This document shows positions 1 through 9,263 of a DNA stretch of 64,000 bases, one piece after another; positions within the stretch are counted from its first letter, which is position 1; every line of letters starts with the position of its first letter. This stretch comes from Lewinellaceae bacterium. GTDB taxonomy: Bacteria; Bacteroidota; Bacteroidia; Chitinophagales; Saprospiraceae. The translations under genes and the position numbers were made by a program. Under the pieces are notes generated by a model that was given only the letters and a program-made list of their open reading frames with translations, was not told the origin of the DNA and ran no database searches. The DNA lies in the NCBI GenBank assembly GCA_020636105.1, contig JACJYL010000001.1, forward strand, positions 2,604,001 to 2,668,000. The letters are read 5' to 3'.

Positions 1-1
1 G

Positions 2-757
2 ACAAATAAAGCGAAGGAGATGCTTTGTATTACAAGTGGGGATTGTCAAAGTATGATCGAAAGAAGGAACCAGATGCTCTTTTCCCTTAGCTCAGCTCAT
101 CAACCAGAATTTAGAGAAGGTACTGGTTGTTGGCACCCCACCTTTGAAGCAGCTTTTTTTGATATTAATCAACTTTTAAATTATGTCATAAAAAAAATAA
201 ACGTTTCAGAGGCCTTGAATTTACCATCCAAATCATTTTATACCTTTTATAGAGATGAGGTTATATTAAGCTCATTTGATACTAAATATTATCAAAAGGA
301 ATTAGGACTTGTGTTCACGATTGAAAGTAATTGCTTGGATAAAATTTATGAATTAATTTGGGATCATTATCCAAAAGAGTTCGGAGGCATTATGATTGGA
401 AGTTATATCAATAATAACAAAGAGGTGATTGTATCTGACATCATAGTTCCTTCAGACTATAGGAGCAGCTCAAGAGGATTTCAGCCCAATCCAGAAGACC
501 TAAATCTAAAATTAAAAGGTATTGATGAAAAATATGATGGTAAATTATTTTATGTAGGGGATTGGCATAGCCATCCTGGTGGGTCCAATCAATTTAGTAG
601 CCCAGATTTACAATCCATAACAAGAGTAGCAAAATCTTCAAAGGTTAATACACATAATCCTATCCTGCTTATTGCTTCATTTGGAGAGAATTACTTTGAT
701 CCAGGAGTATATGTTTTCTTTAAAAATCAATTGCACAAATATCAAAGAGAAAATTAA
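2..757 (+). CDS. E1-like C-terminus fused to JAB/MPN metallopeptidase (5' partial)
   Basis: The frame is open from the window edge, so the start lies upstream; the first ATG in view is at 20. The first ~60 residues (GTGCWHPTFEA, then DINQLLNYV) resemble the C-terminus of bacterial ThiF/E1-like adenylyltransferases. The rest is a JAB/MPN domain: a Glu in EFGGIMIG, then HSHP and an Asp ten residues after the second His (HSH-x10-D), the complete zinc-binding JAMM motif. Such proteases remove ubiquitin-like tags or cleave their precursors, and E1-E2-JAB gene sets occur in CBASS and other bacterial ubiquitin-like defence operons. Its position at the edge of a defence island fits. That E1 and JAB are fused in one polypeptide is inferred from the continuous frame; the E1 catalytic part is outside the window. 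Confidence 0.72.
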   Translation, partial: TNKAKEMLCITSGDCQSMIERRNQMLFSLSSAHQPEFREGTGCWHPTFEAAFFDINQLLNYVIKKINVSEALNLPSKSFYTFYRDEVILSSFDTKYYQKELGLVFTIESNCLDKIYELIWDHYPKEFGGIMIGSYINNNKEVIVSDIIVPSDYRSSSRGFQPNPEDLNLKLKGIDEKYDGKLFYVGDWHSHPGGSNQFSSPDLQSITRVAKSSKVNTHNPILLIASFGENYFDPGVYVFFKNQLHKYQREN

Positions 758-933
758 TGTAGTTAATATTGAGGCTAAGAAAATAGTGATAGAATGATTA
801 AAAAACAAGTATAACAATGTTAGATTAACCCAAAAATTCCCTATTATTACTCCCCATAAATTCAAGTAACCCAACTAAAAACATTAATGCAATAATCCCG
901 TATACATACCACACAACCTAAAACCAACCAAAA

Positions 934-3900
934 ATGAAATTCAACGAAGACTCAAGAGTGAAAATCCCCTCCATTTTACATTTGACCAGGTTGGGATACG
1001 AATACCTTTCTTTGAAAGGGGCCAGTTGGGATGTTGAAACCAATATTTTTCCAGAAATATTTATGGATAGTGTTGTTAAGATAAATGACGGACTTGCGAA
1101 AGAGGACGCCAGGCGTTTATTGGATGATGTTTCTTTGATGCTGGATAATGAGGATTTGGGTAAGGCTTTTTATGAAAGATTGGTGGAAAAATCCGGTGTC
1201 AGACTCATTGATTTTGAAAATTTTGAGAATAATACCTTTAATGTTGTTACCGAGCTGACTTACAAAAAGGATGACGAGGAATTTAGGCCGGATGTTATTC
1301 TGCTGATCAATGGGATGCCTTTGGTTTTTTTGGAGGTTAAGAAACCTAATAACTTAAATGGAATTTTAGCGGAGCGGGATAGAATCAATAAACGATTCCA
1401 AAATAAGAAATTCAGAAGGTTTGTCAATATCACCCAGGTGATGTTGTTTTCGAATAATATGGAGTATGATGACGGTGCCACTACGCCCATTCAGGGGGCC
1501 TTTTATGCCGCGGCTTCCTATCAAAAACCTATTTTCAACTATTTCCGGGAAGAAGAGAAATTGGATTTATCTCAATTGTTGGATGCTGAAAATGAGGCCA
1601 TTGAAAACCGGGTCCTTAAGGACAATAATTTGGTCGGGATAAAAAATTCAGAGGAATTTACGACCAATAAACATCCGGATACACCTACCAACAGAATTTG
1701 TACTTCCTTGCTTAGCAAAGACCGTTTGTCCTTTATCCTTCAATATGCCATGACCTATGTGAAAGAGGAAAAGGGAATCGAAAAACACATCATGCGATAT
1801 CCGCAATTGTTTGCGACCAAGGCGATTGAACAAAAATTGAACGAAGGCATTAAAAAAGGTATCATCTGGCATACGCAAGGAAGCGGAAAAACGGCCCTGG
1901 CTTTTTATAATGTTAAGTTTTTGACGGATTACTACCAAAAGCAAGGCATTGTCCCCAAGTTTTATTTTATCGTCGATCGATTGGATTTGTTGATTCAGGC
2001 AGGCAGAGAATTTAGGAGCCGTGGACTCAATGTGCAGAATGTCAATTCCAGAGATGAGTTTGCCCGCACCATAAAATCTAAAAAGGCGGTAGAGAACGAT
2101 TCAGGAAAACCTGAGATTACGGTGGTCAACATCCAAAAATTCAAAGATGACCCTAATGTTATCCGCTCGACGGATTATAATTTAAACTTACAACGTATCT
2201 ATTTCCTGGATGAGGTGCACCGCAGTTACAACCCCAAAGGCAGCTTTTTGGCTAATTTAAAGGAGTCTGACCCTAATTCAATAAAAATTGGATTGACCGG
2301 CACGCCACTCCTGGGCGAGGATTACAACTCTAAATTGCTTTTTGGGGACTACCTCCACAAGTACTATTATAATGCTTCTATCGCCGACGGATATACCTTG
2401 CGATTGATCAGGGAAGATATCGAAACGAGTTATAAACTCAAACTCAAAAAAGCCCTGGAGGAGATCGAAATATTAAAAGGCAAAGGGGACAGGAAATTAG
2501 TATTCTCACATCATCGATTTGTAGAACCAATGCTCGATTATATCGTGTCCGATTTTGAGCAAAAAAGGATTGCTACCGGGGACAATAGCATTGGTGCAAT
2601 GGTGGTTTGTGATTCTTCGGATCAGGCAAAAATGATGTTTGAAATCTTTAATAAAAAGTATGGAAAGTCAGCCTATACTGAAGTTCAGGAAGCCCTTCCA
2701 ATGGCCGCCGAACCACGATTGGGTTATGGCGACCTAAAGCATTCAAATTCAAAAGTCACCTCCGCCTCCCTCATTTTGCATGATATTGGCACCAAAGAAT
2801 CCAGAAAGAACGAAGTGGAAGCTTTCAAGGAGGGTAAAATTGACCTGTTGATGGTTTACAATATGCTGCTGACAGGCTTTGATGCCAAACGATTAAAGAA
2901 ACTGTACCTCGGTCGGGTGATTAAATCGCATAACCTTTTGCAGGCCCTGACGCGGGTCAACCGGACGTATAAAGATTTTAGATTCGGGTATGTGGTGGAC
3001 TTTGCCGATATCGAAAGCGAATTTGATAAAACCAATAAAGCCTATTTTGACGAGCTGCAATCGGAATTGGGGGACGAAATGGAAAGTTATTCCAACTTGT
3101 TTTTAACGCCCGAGGAAATTGATGCTCAAATCAGGGAGATCAAAGAAGCTTTATTTTTCTTTGACACAGCCAATGCTGAAAAATTCTCCCGACAAATAAC
3201 ACAGATCGAAGATCGAAAGCAAATGCTGGAGATTACCAAAGCCTTGAATGAGGCAAAAAATCTATACAATCTGATCCGTTTATCCGGTAATTATGATTTA
3301 CTGGACAAACTCGATTTCCGAAAATTGACCATTCTTTCCAGGGAAGCCAACAATCATTTGGCACTCATCAATACCAAGGAGGCTTTGGAAAACGATGTGG
3401 ACAATACCAATTTATTGAACATCGCCCTGGAGGATGTGATCTTTGCTTTTACCAAAGTACGTGAAGAAGAGTTGATTCTGGCCGATCAATTAAAAAATAT
3501 CCTTCAAAGAACCCGGGAAGGTTTGGGTGGCAATATAGACCAGACTGATCCTCAATTTATTTCTTTGAAAGAAGAGTTGGAACGCTTGTTTAAAAAGAAA
3601 AACCTAAATGAGGTGACCAAAGCCGAAATGGAAAAGAATATTGTAGCTTTGGAATCCATTAATAAAAGATCCAAAGAACTGGACCGCAAAAATGAATTGA
3701 TCCGGGCGAAGTATGAAAACGATGCCAAATACGCCCGCATTCACAAGCGGTTGATGGAAAAAGGGGATTTAACTGACAGCGAAAGCCAGTTATTTGAAGC
3801 TTTGAAAGGACTGAAAGAGGATGCCGACAACCATATCCTTCAAAATGCTAAAATGCTGGAAAATGAAAGTTACATTGAAAAAATGATGATGCGTTTGGTG

Positions 3901-4014
3901 ATCAATCAATTCAAAACAAAAAATCATATCCCTTTGAATACAGAGAAATCCAAATTCATCAATGGTTTGGTGGTAAAAGAATATTTTAACGAATTTCACG
4001 GAAGAGCAATATGA
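934..4014 (+). CDS. hsdR: Type I restriction enzyme, R (endonuclease/translocase) subunit
   Basis: Motor and nuclease subunit of a type I restriction-modification complex; it translocates unmethylated DNA with ATP and cleaves it. At 1026 aa it is full length. The N-terminal PD-(D/E)XK nuclease shows D120 and E134-x-K136 (RPDVILL, LEVKKPN). The SF2 helicase shows Walker A GSGKT (316-320), DEVH (426-429) in place of the usual DEAH, GLTGTP (453-458) and an arginine-finger motif QALTRVNRTY. The charged C-terminus would contact HsdM. The ATG at 934 has an A-rich leader without a clear Shine-Dalgarno site. The stop overlaps the hsdM start by 4 nt, so R-M-S form one operon in the less common R-first order. 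Confidence 0.96.
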   Translation: MKFNEDSRVKIPSILHLTRLGYEYLSLKGASWDVETNIFPEIFMDSVVKINDGLAKEDARRLLDDVSLMLDNEDLGKAFYERLVEKSGVRLIDFENFENNTFNVVTELTYKKDDEEFRPDVILLINGMPLVFLEVKKPNNLNGILAERDRINKRFQNKKFRRFVNITQVMLFSNNMEYDDGATTPIQGAFYAAASYQKPIFNYFREEEKLDLSQLLDAENEAIENRVLKDNNLVGIKNSEEFTTNKHPDTPTNRICTSLLSKDRLSFILQYAMTYVKEEKGIEKHIMRYPQLFATKAIEQKLNEGIKKGIIWHTQGSGKTALAFYNVKFLTDYYQKQGIVPKFYFIVDRLDLLIQAGREFRSRGLNVQNVNSRDEFARTIKSKKAVENDSGKPEITVVNIQKFKDDPNVIRSTDYNLNLQRIYFLDEVHRSYNPKGSFLANLKESDPNSIKIGLTGTPLLGEDYNSKLLFGDYLHKYYYNASIADGYTLRLIREDIETSYKLKLKKALEEIEILKGKGDRKLVFSHHRFVEPMLDYIVSDFEQKRIATGDNSIGAMVVCDSSDQAKMMFEIFNKKYGKSAYTEVQEALPMAAEPRLGYGDLKHSNSKVTSASLILHDIGTKESRKNEVEAFKEGKIDLLMVYNMLLTGFDAKRLKKLYLGRVIKSHNLLQALTRVNRTYKDFRFGYVVDFADIESEFDKTNKAYFDELQSELGDEMESYSNLFLTPEEIDAQIREIKEALFFFDTANAEKFSRQITQIEDRKQMLEITKALNEAKNLYNLIRLSGNYDLLDKLDFRKLTILSREANNHLALINTKEALENDVDNTNLLNIALEDVIFAFTKVREEELILADQLKNILQRTREGLGGNIDQTDPQFISLKEELERLFKKKNLNEVTKAEMEKNIVALESINKRSKELDRKNELIRAKYENDAKYARIHKRLMEKGDLTDSESQLFEALKGLKEDADNHILQNAKMLENESYIEKMMMRLVINQFKTKNHIPLNTEKSKFINGLVVKEYFNEFHGRAI

Positions 4015-5633
4015 CAACAGTAGATTTTCAACATAAAACAAAAGCCCTAATTGACGACCTGAAAGGCGTTTGCGCCAATTATGGCCTGGGTAACGATGGC
4101 AATGAATTCAAGATTATAACCCAGGTTTTTCTCTATAAGTTTTTGAACGACAAGTTTGCCTATGAGGTCAAAAAGATTGATGAAAGCCTTAAAAATGTCC
4201 AAAAATGGGAAGATGTACTGAAAAATTATGGCCCGGACGATTACGAAATGTTGCTCATGCAGGTGAGTGAAGGAACGGCCCTGTTACATCCCAAACACTT
4301 TATCGCTGAACTCTACCACCGGCAGGACGAACCCAATTTTTCGCAAATATTTGACGATACTTTATCGGATATTGCAAAAATCAATACGGATATTTTCTCC
4401 GTTAAGGAAGACAGCGGGGCTAAGGTTATTTTGTTTGATCGGGTAAGTGAATTTGTTTCCGCTTCCAAGCGGGATGCTTTCTGTAAGGCCATCATCAATA
4501 AACTCGTCAACTTCAGTTTCGAACGTATTTTTGAAGAGAAATACGACTTTTATGCGACCATTTTTGAATACCTGATCTCCGATTATAATAAAGACAGCGG
4601 TGGCAAATATGCGGAGTATTTTACCCCTCATGCCGTGTCGCGTATCATGGCAGCCTGTTTGGTCAATGAAGGCGTTCAAAATGTAACCTGCTACGATCCT
4701 TCTGCCGGATCAGGGACTTTATTGATGAACCTGGCCCATGCCATTGGGGAAGATAAATGCACCATTTACTCTCAGGATATTTCCCAGAAATCATCGAGTT
4801 TATTACGATTGAATCTTATCCTGAATAATCTCGTTCATTCCATTCAAAATATCATCCAGGGTAATACCATCCAACACCCTTATCACCGGGACGAATATGG
4901 AAAGCTGGCTAAGTTTGATTATATCGTTTCCAATCCACCCTTTAAGCTGGATTTTAGCGATTACTTAAACGACCTGGACACCAAGGAAAACAACGAACGT
5001 TTTTTTGCGGGGTTGCCTAATGTACCTAAGGCGGCCAAAGATAAAATGGCCATTTATCCTTTGTTTATACAACACATCATGTATTCGCTGACGGAAAATG
5101 GTAAAGCTGCCATTGTAGTACCCACAGGTTTTATCACCGCACAAAGTGGGATAGAGAAAAAAATCAGACAACGAATGGTCGAACAAAAAATGCTGGCCGG
5201 AGTGGTGTCCATGCCGAGCAATATTTTTGCGACGACCGGTACCAATGTGAGTATCCTTTTTTTGGATGTCAACAATAAAGCAGATGTGGTCTTATTGGAT
5301 GCCTCCAAACTAGGAACGAAAGTGAAAGAGGGGAAAAATCAAAAGACATTATTGAGTAAAGAAGAAGAGAAAAGAATTATTGATGTCTTTAACAAAAAAG
5401 AAGTAGAGGATGATTTTTCAGTAGTAGTATCCTATGATGAAATTGAAGCAAAAAATTATTCTTTGAGTGCGGGTCAGTATTTTGAGGTGAAGATTGAGTA
5501 TGTAGACATTTCCCAGGAGGAGTTTGAGGATAAGCTTGAAAAAATTGAAAAAAATATAATTGAACTTTTTTCAAATTCAAGGATATTGGAAAAGGAAATT
5601 CAGGAAAATTTAAAACTGGTTAGATATGAGTGA
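4011..5633 (+). CDS. hsdM: Type I restriction-modification system, M (methyltransferase) subunit
   Basis: N6-adenine DNA methyltransferase of the type I complex; with HsdS it methylates the recognition site and protects host DNA. 540 aa. The N-terminal helical domain (about 10-170) is typical of HsdM. The SAM-binding motif is DPSAGSG (229-235) and the catalytic motif IV is NPPF (308-311), the adenine-methyltransferase form. FTPHAVSRIM (205-214) is also characteristic. It starts within the hsdR stop (ATGA overlap) and overlaps hsdS by 8 nt, implying translational coupling of all three subunits. No frameshift or missing motif is seen, so the enzyme should be active. Confidence 0.96.
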   Translation: MTTVDFQHKTKALIDDLKGVCANYGLGNDGNEFKIITQVFLYKFLNDKFAYEVKKIDESLKNVQKWEDVLKNYGPDDYEMLLMQVSEGTALLHPKHFIAELYHRQDEPNFSQIFDDTLSDIAKINTDIFSVKEDSGAKVILFDRVSEFVSASKRDAFCKAIINKLVNFSFERIFEEKYDFYATIFEYLISDYNKDSGGKYAEYFTPHAVSRIMAACLVNEGVQNVTCYDPSAGSGTLLMNLAHAIGEDKCTIYSQDISQKSSSLLRLNLILNNLVHSIQNIIQGNTIQHPYHRDEYGKLAKFDYIVSNPPFKLDFSDYLNDLDTKENNERFFAGLPNVPKAAKDKMAIYPLFIQHIMYSLTENGKAAIVVPTGFITAQSGIEKKIRQRMVEQKMLAGVVSMPSNIFATTGTNVSILFLDVNNKADVVLLDASKLGTKVKEGKNQKTLLSKEEEKRIIDVFNKKEVEDDFSVVVSYDEIEAKNYSLSAGQYFEVKIEYVDISQEEFEDKLEKIEKNIIELFSNSRILEKEIQENLKLVRYE

Positions 5634-6867
5634 ATTCCCATATGTGTATTTGAAGGAACTATGTACAGTGAACCAAGGACTGCAAATTCCTATTTCAAAA
5701 CGTTTTAAAGAATCAGGCGAAAATCGTTATTTCTACATTACAGTTCAATTCCTTAAAAAAAGCCATACAGAGAAATATTACGTTGAAAATCCTCCACCGT
5801 CTAGCATTTGTTATGAAGATGATATTATTGTAGTTAGAACAGGAAGTACAGGTCAGATATTGACTGGAATCAATGGTTGTTTTCATAATAATTTTTTTAA
5901 AGTTAATTACCATAGCGAAAAAGTATTAGGTAAATACTTGTACTACTGTCTAACGTCTAAGGAAAAACAGAATGAAATGAAAAGGAGATCAGGGATTACA
6001 ACAATCCCCGATTTAAATCATTTCATGTTTTTAGATATGAAAATTCCTCTACCTAAATATGGGGAACAAAAGAACATAGTAAAATTACTTGATAGTATAA
6101 ATTCAAAAATCGCCCTCAACAATCAAATCAACGCAGAGTTAGAAGCTATGGCGAAGTTGTTGTATGATTATTGGTTTGTGCAGTTTGATTTTCCGGATGA
6201 ACATGGTAAGCCTTATAAGTCTTCGGGTGGTAAGATGGTGTATAGTGAGGTTTTGAGGAGGGAGGTGCCTGTGGGGTGGGAGGATGGCCTTTTAGATGAT
6301 TTAGGTTCTATTATTGGAGGAAGTACACCTTCACGAAAGGAACCAGATAATTTTTCTGATAATGGCATTCCGTGGATTACGCCTAAAGATTTATCTTTAA
6401 ATTCAAGTAAAAAATTTATAACAAAAGGTGAATTAGATGTCAGCGATAAGGGATTAAATTCCGCATCTCTAAAGATTTTACCAAAGGGAACAGTTTTATT
6501 AAGTTCTAGAGCTCCAATTGGTTATATGGCGATTGCCAGAGAAAATTTAACTACAAATCAAGGGTTTAAATCATTTGTTCCCAAAAAAGGGTTTTCTACG
6601 CCTTTCATTTATTATGCTGTTAAAAGTACCATGAAAGTAATTGAGCAAAATGCATCTGGCTCAACATTTAAAGAAATCTCTGGAGGGGTATTGAAATGCA
6701 TTTCTATTTGTCTTCCAGAAAGGGAAATTATTGAAAAATTTACTAAAAAAGTTGATTCGATTTTTAAAAGACAAGACCTTCTTGAACTAGAAAACCAACA
6801 GCTCGCCGAGTTAAGAGACTGGTTGTTGCCTATGTTGATGAATGGGCAGGTGAAGGTGGGGGAGTGA
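5626..6867 (+). CDS. hsdS: Type I restriction-modification system, S (specificity) subunit
   Basis: DNA-recognition subunit that sets the sequence specificity of both restriction and methylation. 413 aa with the normal two-fold plan: first target-recognition domain about 1-140, central conserved helix about 145-200 (LDSINSKIALNNQINAELE then YDYWFVQFDFPDE), second target-recognition domain about 215-370, and distal conserved helix 370-413 ending LRDWLLPMLMNGQVKV. The conserved segments are noticeably richer in G than the two AT-rich recognition domains, as expected if recognition domains were exchanged by recombination. It overlaps the hsdM end by 8 nt. Both half-sites should be read, giving a bipartite target that cannot be predicted by eye. 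Confidence 0.95.
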   Translation: MSEFPYVYLKELCTVNQGLQIPISKRFKESGENRYFYITVQFLKKSHTEKYYVENPPPSSICYEDDIIVVRTGSTGQILTGINGCFHNNFFKVNYHSEKVLGKYLYYCLTSKEKQNEMKRRSGITTIPDLNHFMFLDMKIPLPKYGEQKNIVKLLDSINSKIALNNQINAELEAMAKLLYDYWFVQFDFPDEHGKPYKSSGGKMVYSEVLRREVPVGWEDGLLDDLGSIIGGSTPSRKEPDNFSDNGIPWITPKDLSLNSSKKFITKGELDVSDKGLNSASLKILPKGTVLLSSRAPIGYMAIARENLTTNQGFKSFVPKKGFSTPFIYYAVKSTMKVIEQNASGSTFKEISGGVLKCISICLPEREIIEKFTKKVDSIFKRQDLLELENQQLAELRDWLLPMLMNGQVKVGE

Positions 6868-6941
6868 TGGAATGCTTTAGAAGCAAAGGATCTTCGTAAT
6901 GATACAACTTTGACTACAACAAAGCCAACCAAAAAATAAAC

Positions 6942-9263
6942 ATGAAAGACATATCCGAATTAATTCAATCCTTTCTCAAATGGTATCAAAACGATACGCA
7001 TAGTGACGAGGAGGATGCTTATAAAGATTCCATTACATTGGAATGCATTGAAAAGCTATCTAAGGAAGCCTTCATAGAATTTTTTTATCAGTTTGCCTAT
7101 GATGGAGGAAAGGTACAATCGCAGGGGTACCGGACCGCTTCAAATTTCAAATCATCTATAGAGCTCAACTACCCAGAATTCAGAAAAAGGATATTGGATG
7201 TTTTTTCTCCTTCTTTCGATCTTGCTGAATGGCTGTCCTGGACGGAAGGGTTTAAATACTTTGGTCAGGGGTTGGTGACCATTTTTTTAAACAGGGTAAA
7301 TAAACACCAATACATCATTGTAAACACTAAAAGTATCGGTGCTTTGAATGCCCTTGGATTTGACATCAAAAATCGCAAGCTCCAGGACACCTATTTTGCC
7401 ATCCACGCTGCGGAGCAACAGTTGATAGATGAATACCCAGAATTGGATAATTTTTATCGGGTAGATTCCTTTACTCATTTTTTATTGGGTACTGATGAAG
7501 GGAAAGCATTACTTAAAAAACACAATCAGATGGAATTTTTCACACAAGAAGAATTGGAGTCTTTGAAAAAGTGGGCAAAAACCAGATGCAACCGAGAGGA
7601 AAATGTTGAGCATCAAAAAGCATATAATCAATTATCGGAATTGTATGCCAAAGTTCAGTATTGGGCTCAAGAAACCCTTGCAGCTTGTTTCCCTAAAGGA
7701 AAAGAGAAAACAAGAAAAAGCCCGACTAACCAGAGAAGTAATTTTGAAGAATATCAATGGTCCAAAATTTACCCTACTGAGAAAGATTTTAATGACAAAT
7801 GGTTAGCTTTTGCCGTTAGTGTTGATATCGATGGTTTTTTTGAGGTAAGAATTGATACAGTCGGGGAGGGAGATGAAACGGAACTAAGAAAAGCTTATTT
7901 GGAATATCGAGGCGAGTATGATAATAGTTCACCAATCATCCAACGATTTACACAAGAAGAAATTTTATCAGGCAACTGGGAGGATTTGATTGCAAAAAGT
8001 AAAGCAGTTGTTGAGGAGATAAAAGACCATTACGATATAATAAAAAAGCTAATTGGCACAGACGGCGTTGAAGAGTCGGAGGAAAAATACAGGTCGATAG
8101 ATCATCCCCTTAATACCATTTTTTATGGCCCTCCAGGGACCGGAAAAACCTATCATACGGTCTTAAGGGCCGCTGAAATAATTGAAAACCGGGTTATTGA
8201 AGATTACAAGGAAGCCAAAAAGATATTTAATGAAAACCTACATAAAACCATTGAGTTTATCACATTCCATCAAAATTACAGCTACGAGGATTTTATTCAG
8301 GGTTTAAGACCGGATGTTGAAAACGGAGACAATTTGATCTTTAAAAAAAAGGATGGCGTTTTTAAGGAATTGGCAGATACGGCATTAAAGAATCTAAGAG
8401 AATTCGAACAACCTAAAATTGTCAAAAAACCGTTTTTTGAAGTTTTCAATGAGTTTATCAGACCGATGGAAGAAGGAGAGCAGGAGGAGATTGAAGTAAA
8501 GATGAAGCAGGTTTCTTTTCATATTACCGGGGTGTTAAAAAATTCCATCGAATTTCGAAAAAATAGTGGTGGAACGGGCCATAACTTAAACATCCATACC
8601 CTTGAGAAAATGTATGAGGCAGAATCCATTATGGAACAGCAAGGACTCACTTCTTATTATACACCATTGCTAAACAAACTTTTAGCCCTTGGAAAGGATC
8701 AAAAAGGAAAAATAGAAAAGGTAAGAAAAAAGAACTATGTCATCATTATAGATGAAATAAATAGGGCAAATATTTCTCGTGTGTTTGGGGAGTTGATTAC
8801 GCTTATAGAGCCAGATAAAAGGTCGCATGGAGACATTCCTTTGGAAGCTGTTTTGCCTTCAGGAGATAAGTTCAAAGTTCCTTCGAATTTGTATATCATT
8901 GGAACCATGAATACCGCTGACAAATCCATCGCCCTATTGGATATTGCGTTAAGAAGGCGGTTTGAATTTGAGGCTATGTATCCTCAATATGAAATAAATG
9001 GACACGATGTGTATGACCAAGAAATATTACTAAAGATCAATACAAAAATCATCAAATCCAAAGGGCATGATTTTCAAATTGGACATGCCTACTTTATGGG
9101 AGAAAATAAGGACCTGGTTCACCGCATGAATAAAAAAGTAATTCCGCTTTTGTTGGAGTATTATATGAATGACGACAATGAAGTGAGATCTATTTTGACC
9201 GAGGCCGGATTGGAAGTAGAGGAAAATTCCTGGCCTTTAAAAATAAAAGGAAAACGTGGTTAA
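6942..9263 (+). CDS. mcrB: McrB-like AAA+ GTPase of a type IV (methyl-dependent) restriction system
   Basis: Motor subunit of an McrBC-type enzyme that cuts modified foreign DNA. The C-terminal AAA+ domain has Walker A GPPGTGKT (396-403), Walker B IIIDEINRAN (601-610) and the McrB-type GTP-specificity motif MNTADKS (656-662), then an RRRFEF arginine finger region. The N-terminal ~370 residues would read the target; residues 285-350 (KWLAFAVSVDI, FTQEEILSGNWEDLI) resemble the MrcB-type N-terminal domain, while 1-200 is not recognised. It is longer than E. coli McrB (about 460 aa) but usual for the Bacteroidota form. It lies 74 bp after hsdS and overlaps mcrC by 8 nt. Confidence 0.9.
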   Translation: MKDISELIQSFLKWYQNDTHSDEEDAYKDSITLECIEKLSKEAFIEFFYQFAYDGGKVQSQGYRTASNFKSSIELNYPEFRKRILDVFSPSFDLAEWLSWTEGFKYFGQGLVTIFLNRVNKHQYIIVNTKSIGALNALGFDIKNRKLQDTYFAIHAAEQQLIDEYPELDNFYRVDSFTHFLLGTDEGKALLKKHNQMEFFTQEELESLKKWAKTRCNREENVEHQKAYNQLSELYAKVQYWAQETLAACFPKGKEKTRKSPTNQRSNFEEYQWSKIYPTEKDFNDKWLAFAVSVDIDGFFEVRIDTVGEGDETELRKAYLEYRGEYDNSSPIIQRFTQEEILSGNWEDLIAKSKAVVEEIKDHYDIIKKLIGTDGVEESEEKYRSIDHPLNTIFYGPPGTGKTYHTVLRAAEIIENRVIEDYKEAKKIFNENLHKTIEFITFHQNYSYEDFIQGLRPDVENGDNLIFKKKDGVFKELADTALKNLREFEQPKIVKKPFFEVFNEFIRPMEEGEQEEIEVKMKQVSFHITGVLKNSIEFRKNSGGTGHNLNIHTLEKMYEAESIMEQQGLTSYYTPLLNKLLALGKDQKGKIEKVRKKNYVIIIDEINRANISRVFGELITLIEPDKRSHGDIPLEAVLPSGDKFKVPSNLYIIGTMNTADKSIALLDIALRRRFEFEAMYPQYEINGHDVYDQEILLKINTKIIKSKGHDFQIGHAYFMGENKDLVHRMNKKVIPLLLEYYMNDDNEVRSILTEAGLEVEENSWPLKIKGKRG

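Noticed and set aside
677..874. 65-codon hydrophobic frame on the minus strand between the JAB gene and hsdR
   Set aside because: It overlaps the 3' end of the JAB gene, has no promoter or leader, and its hydrophobicity reflects AT-rich sequence.
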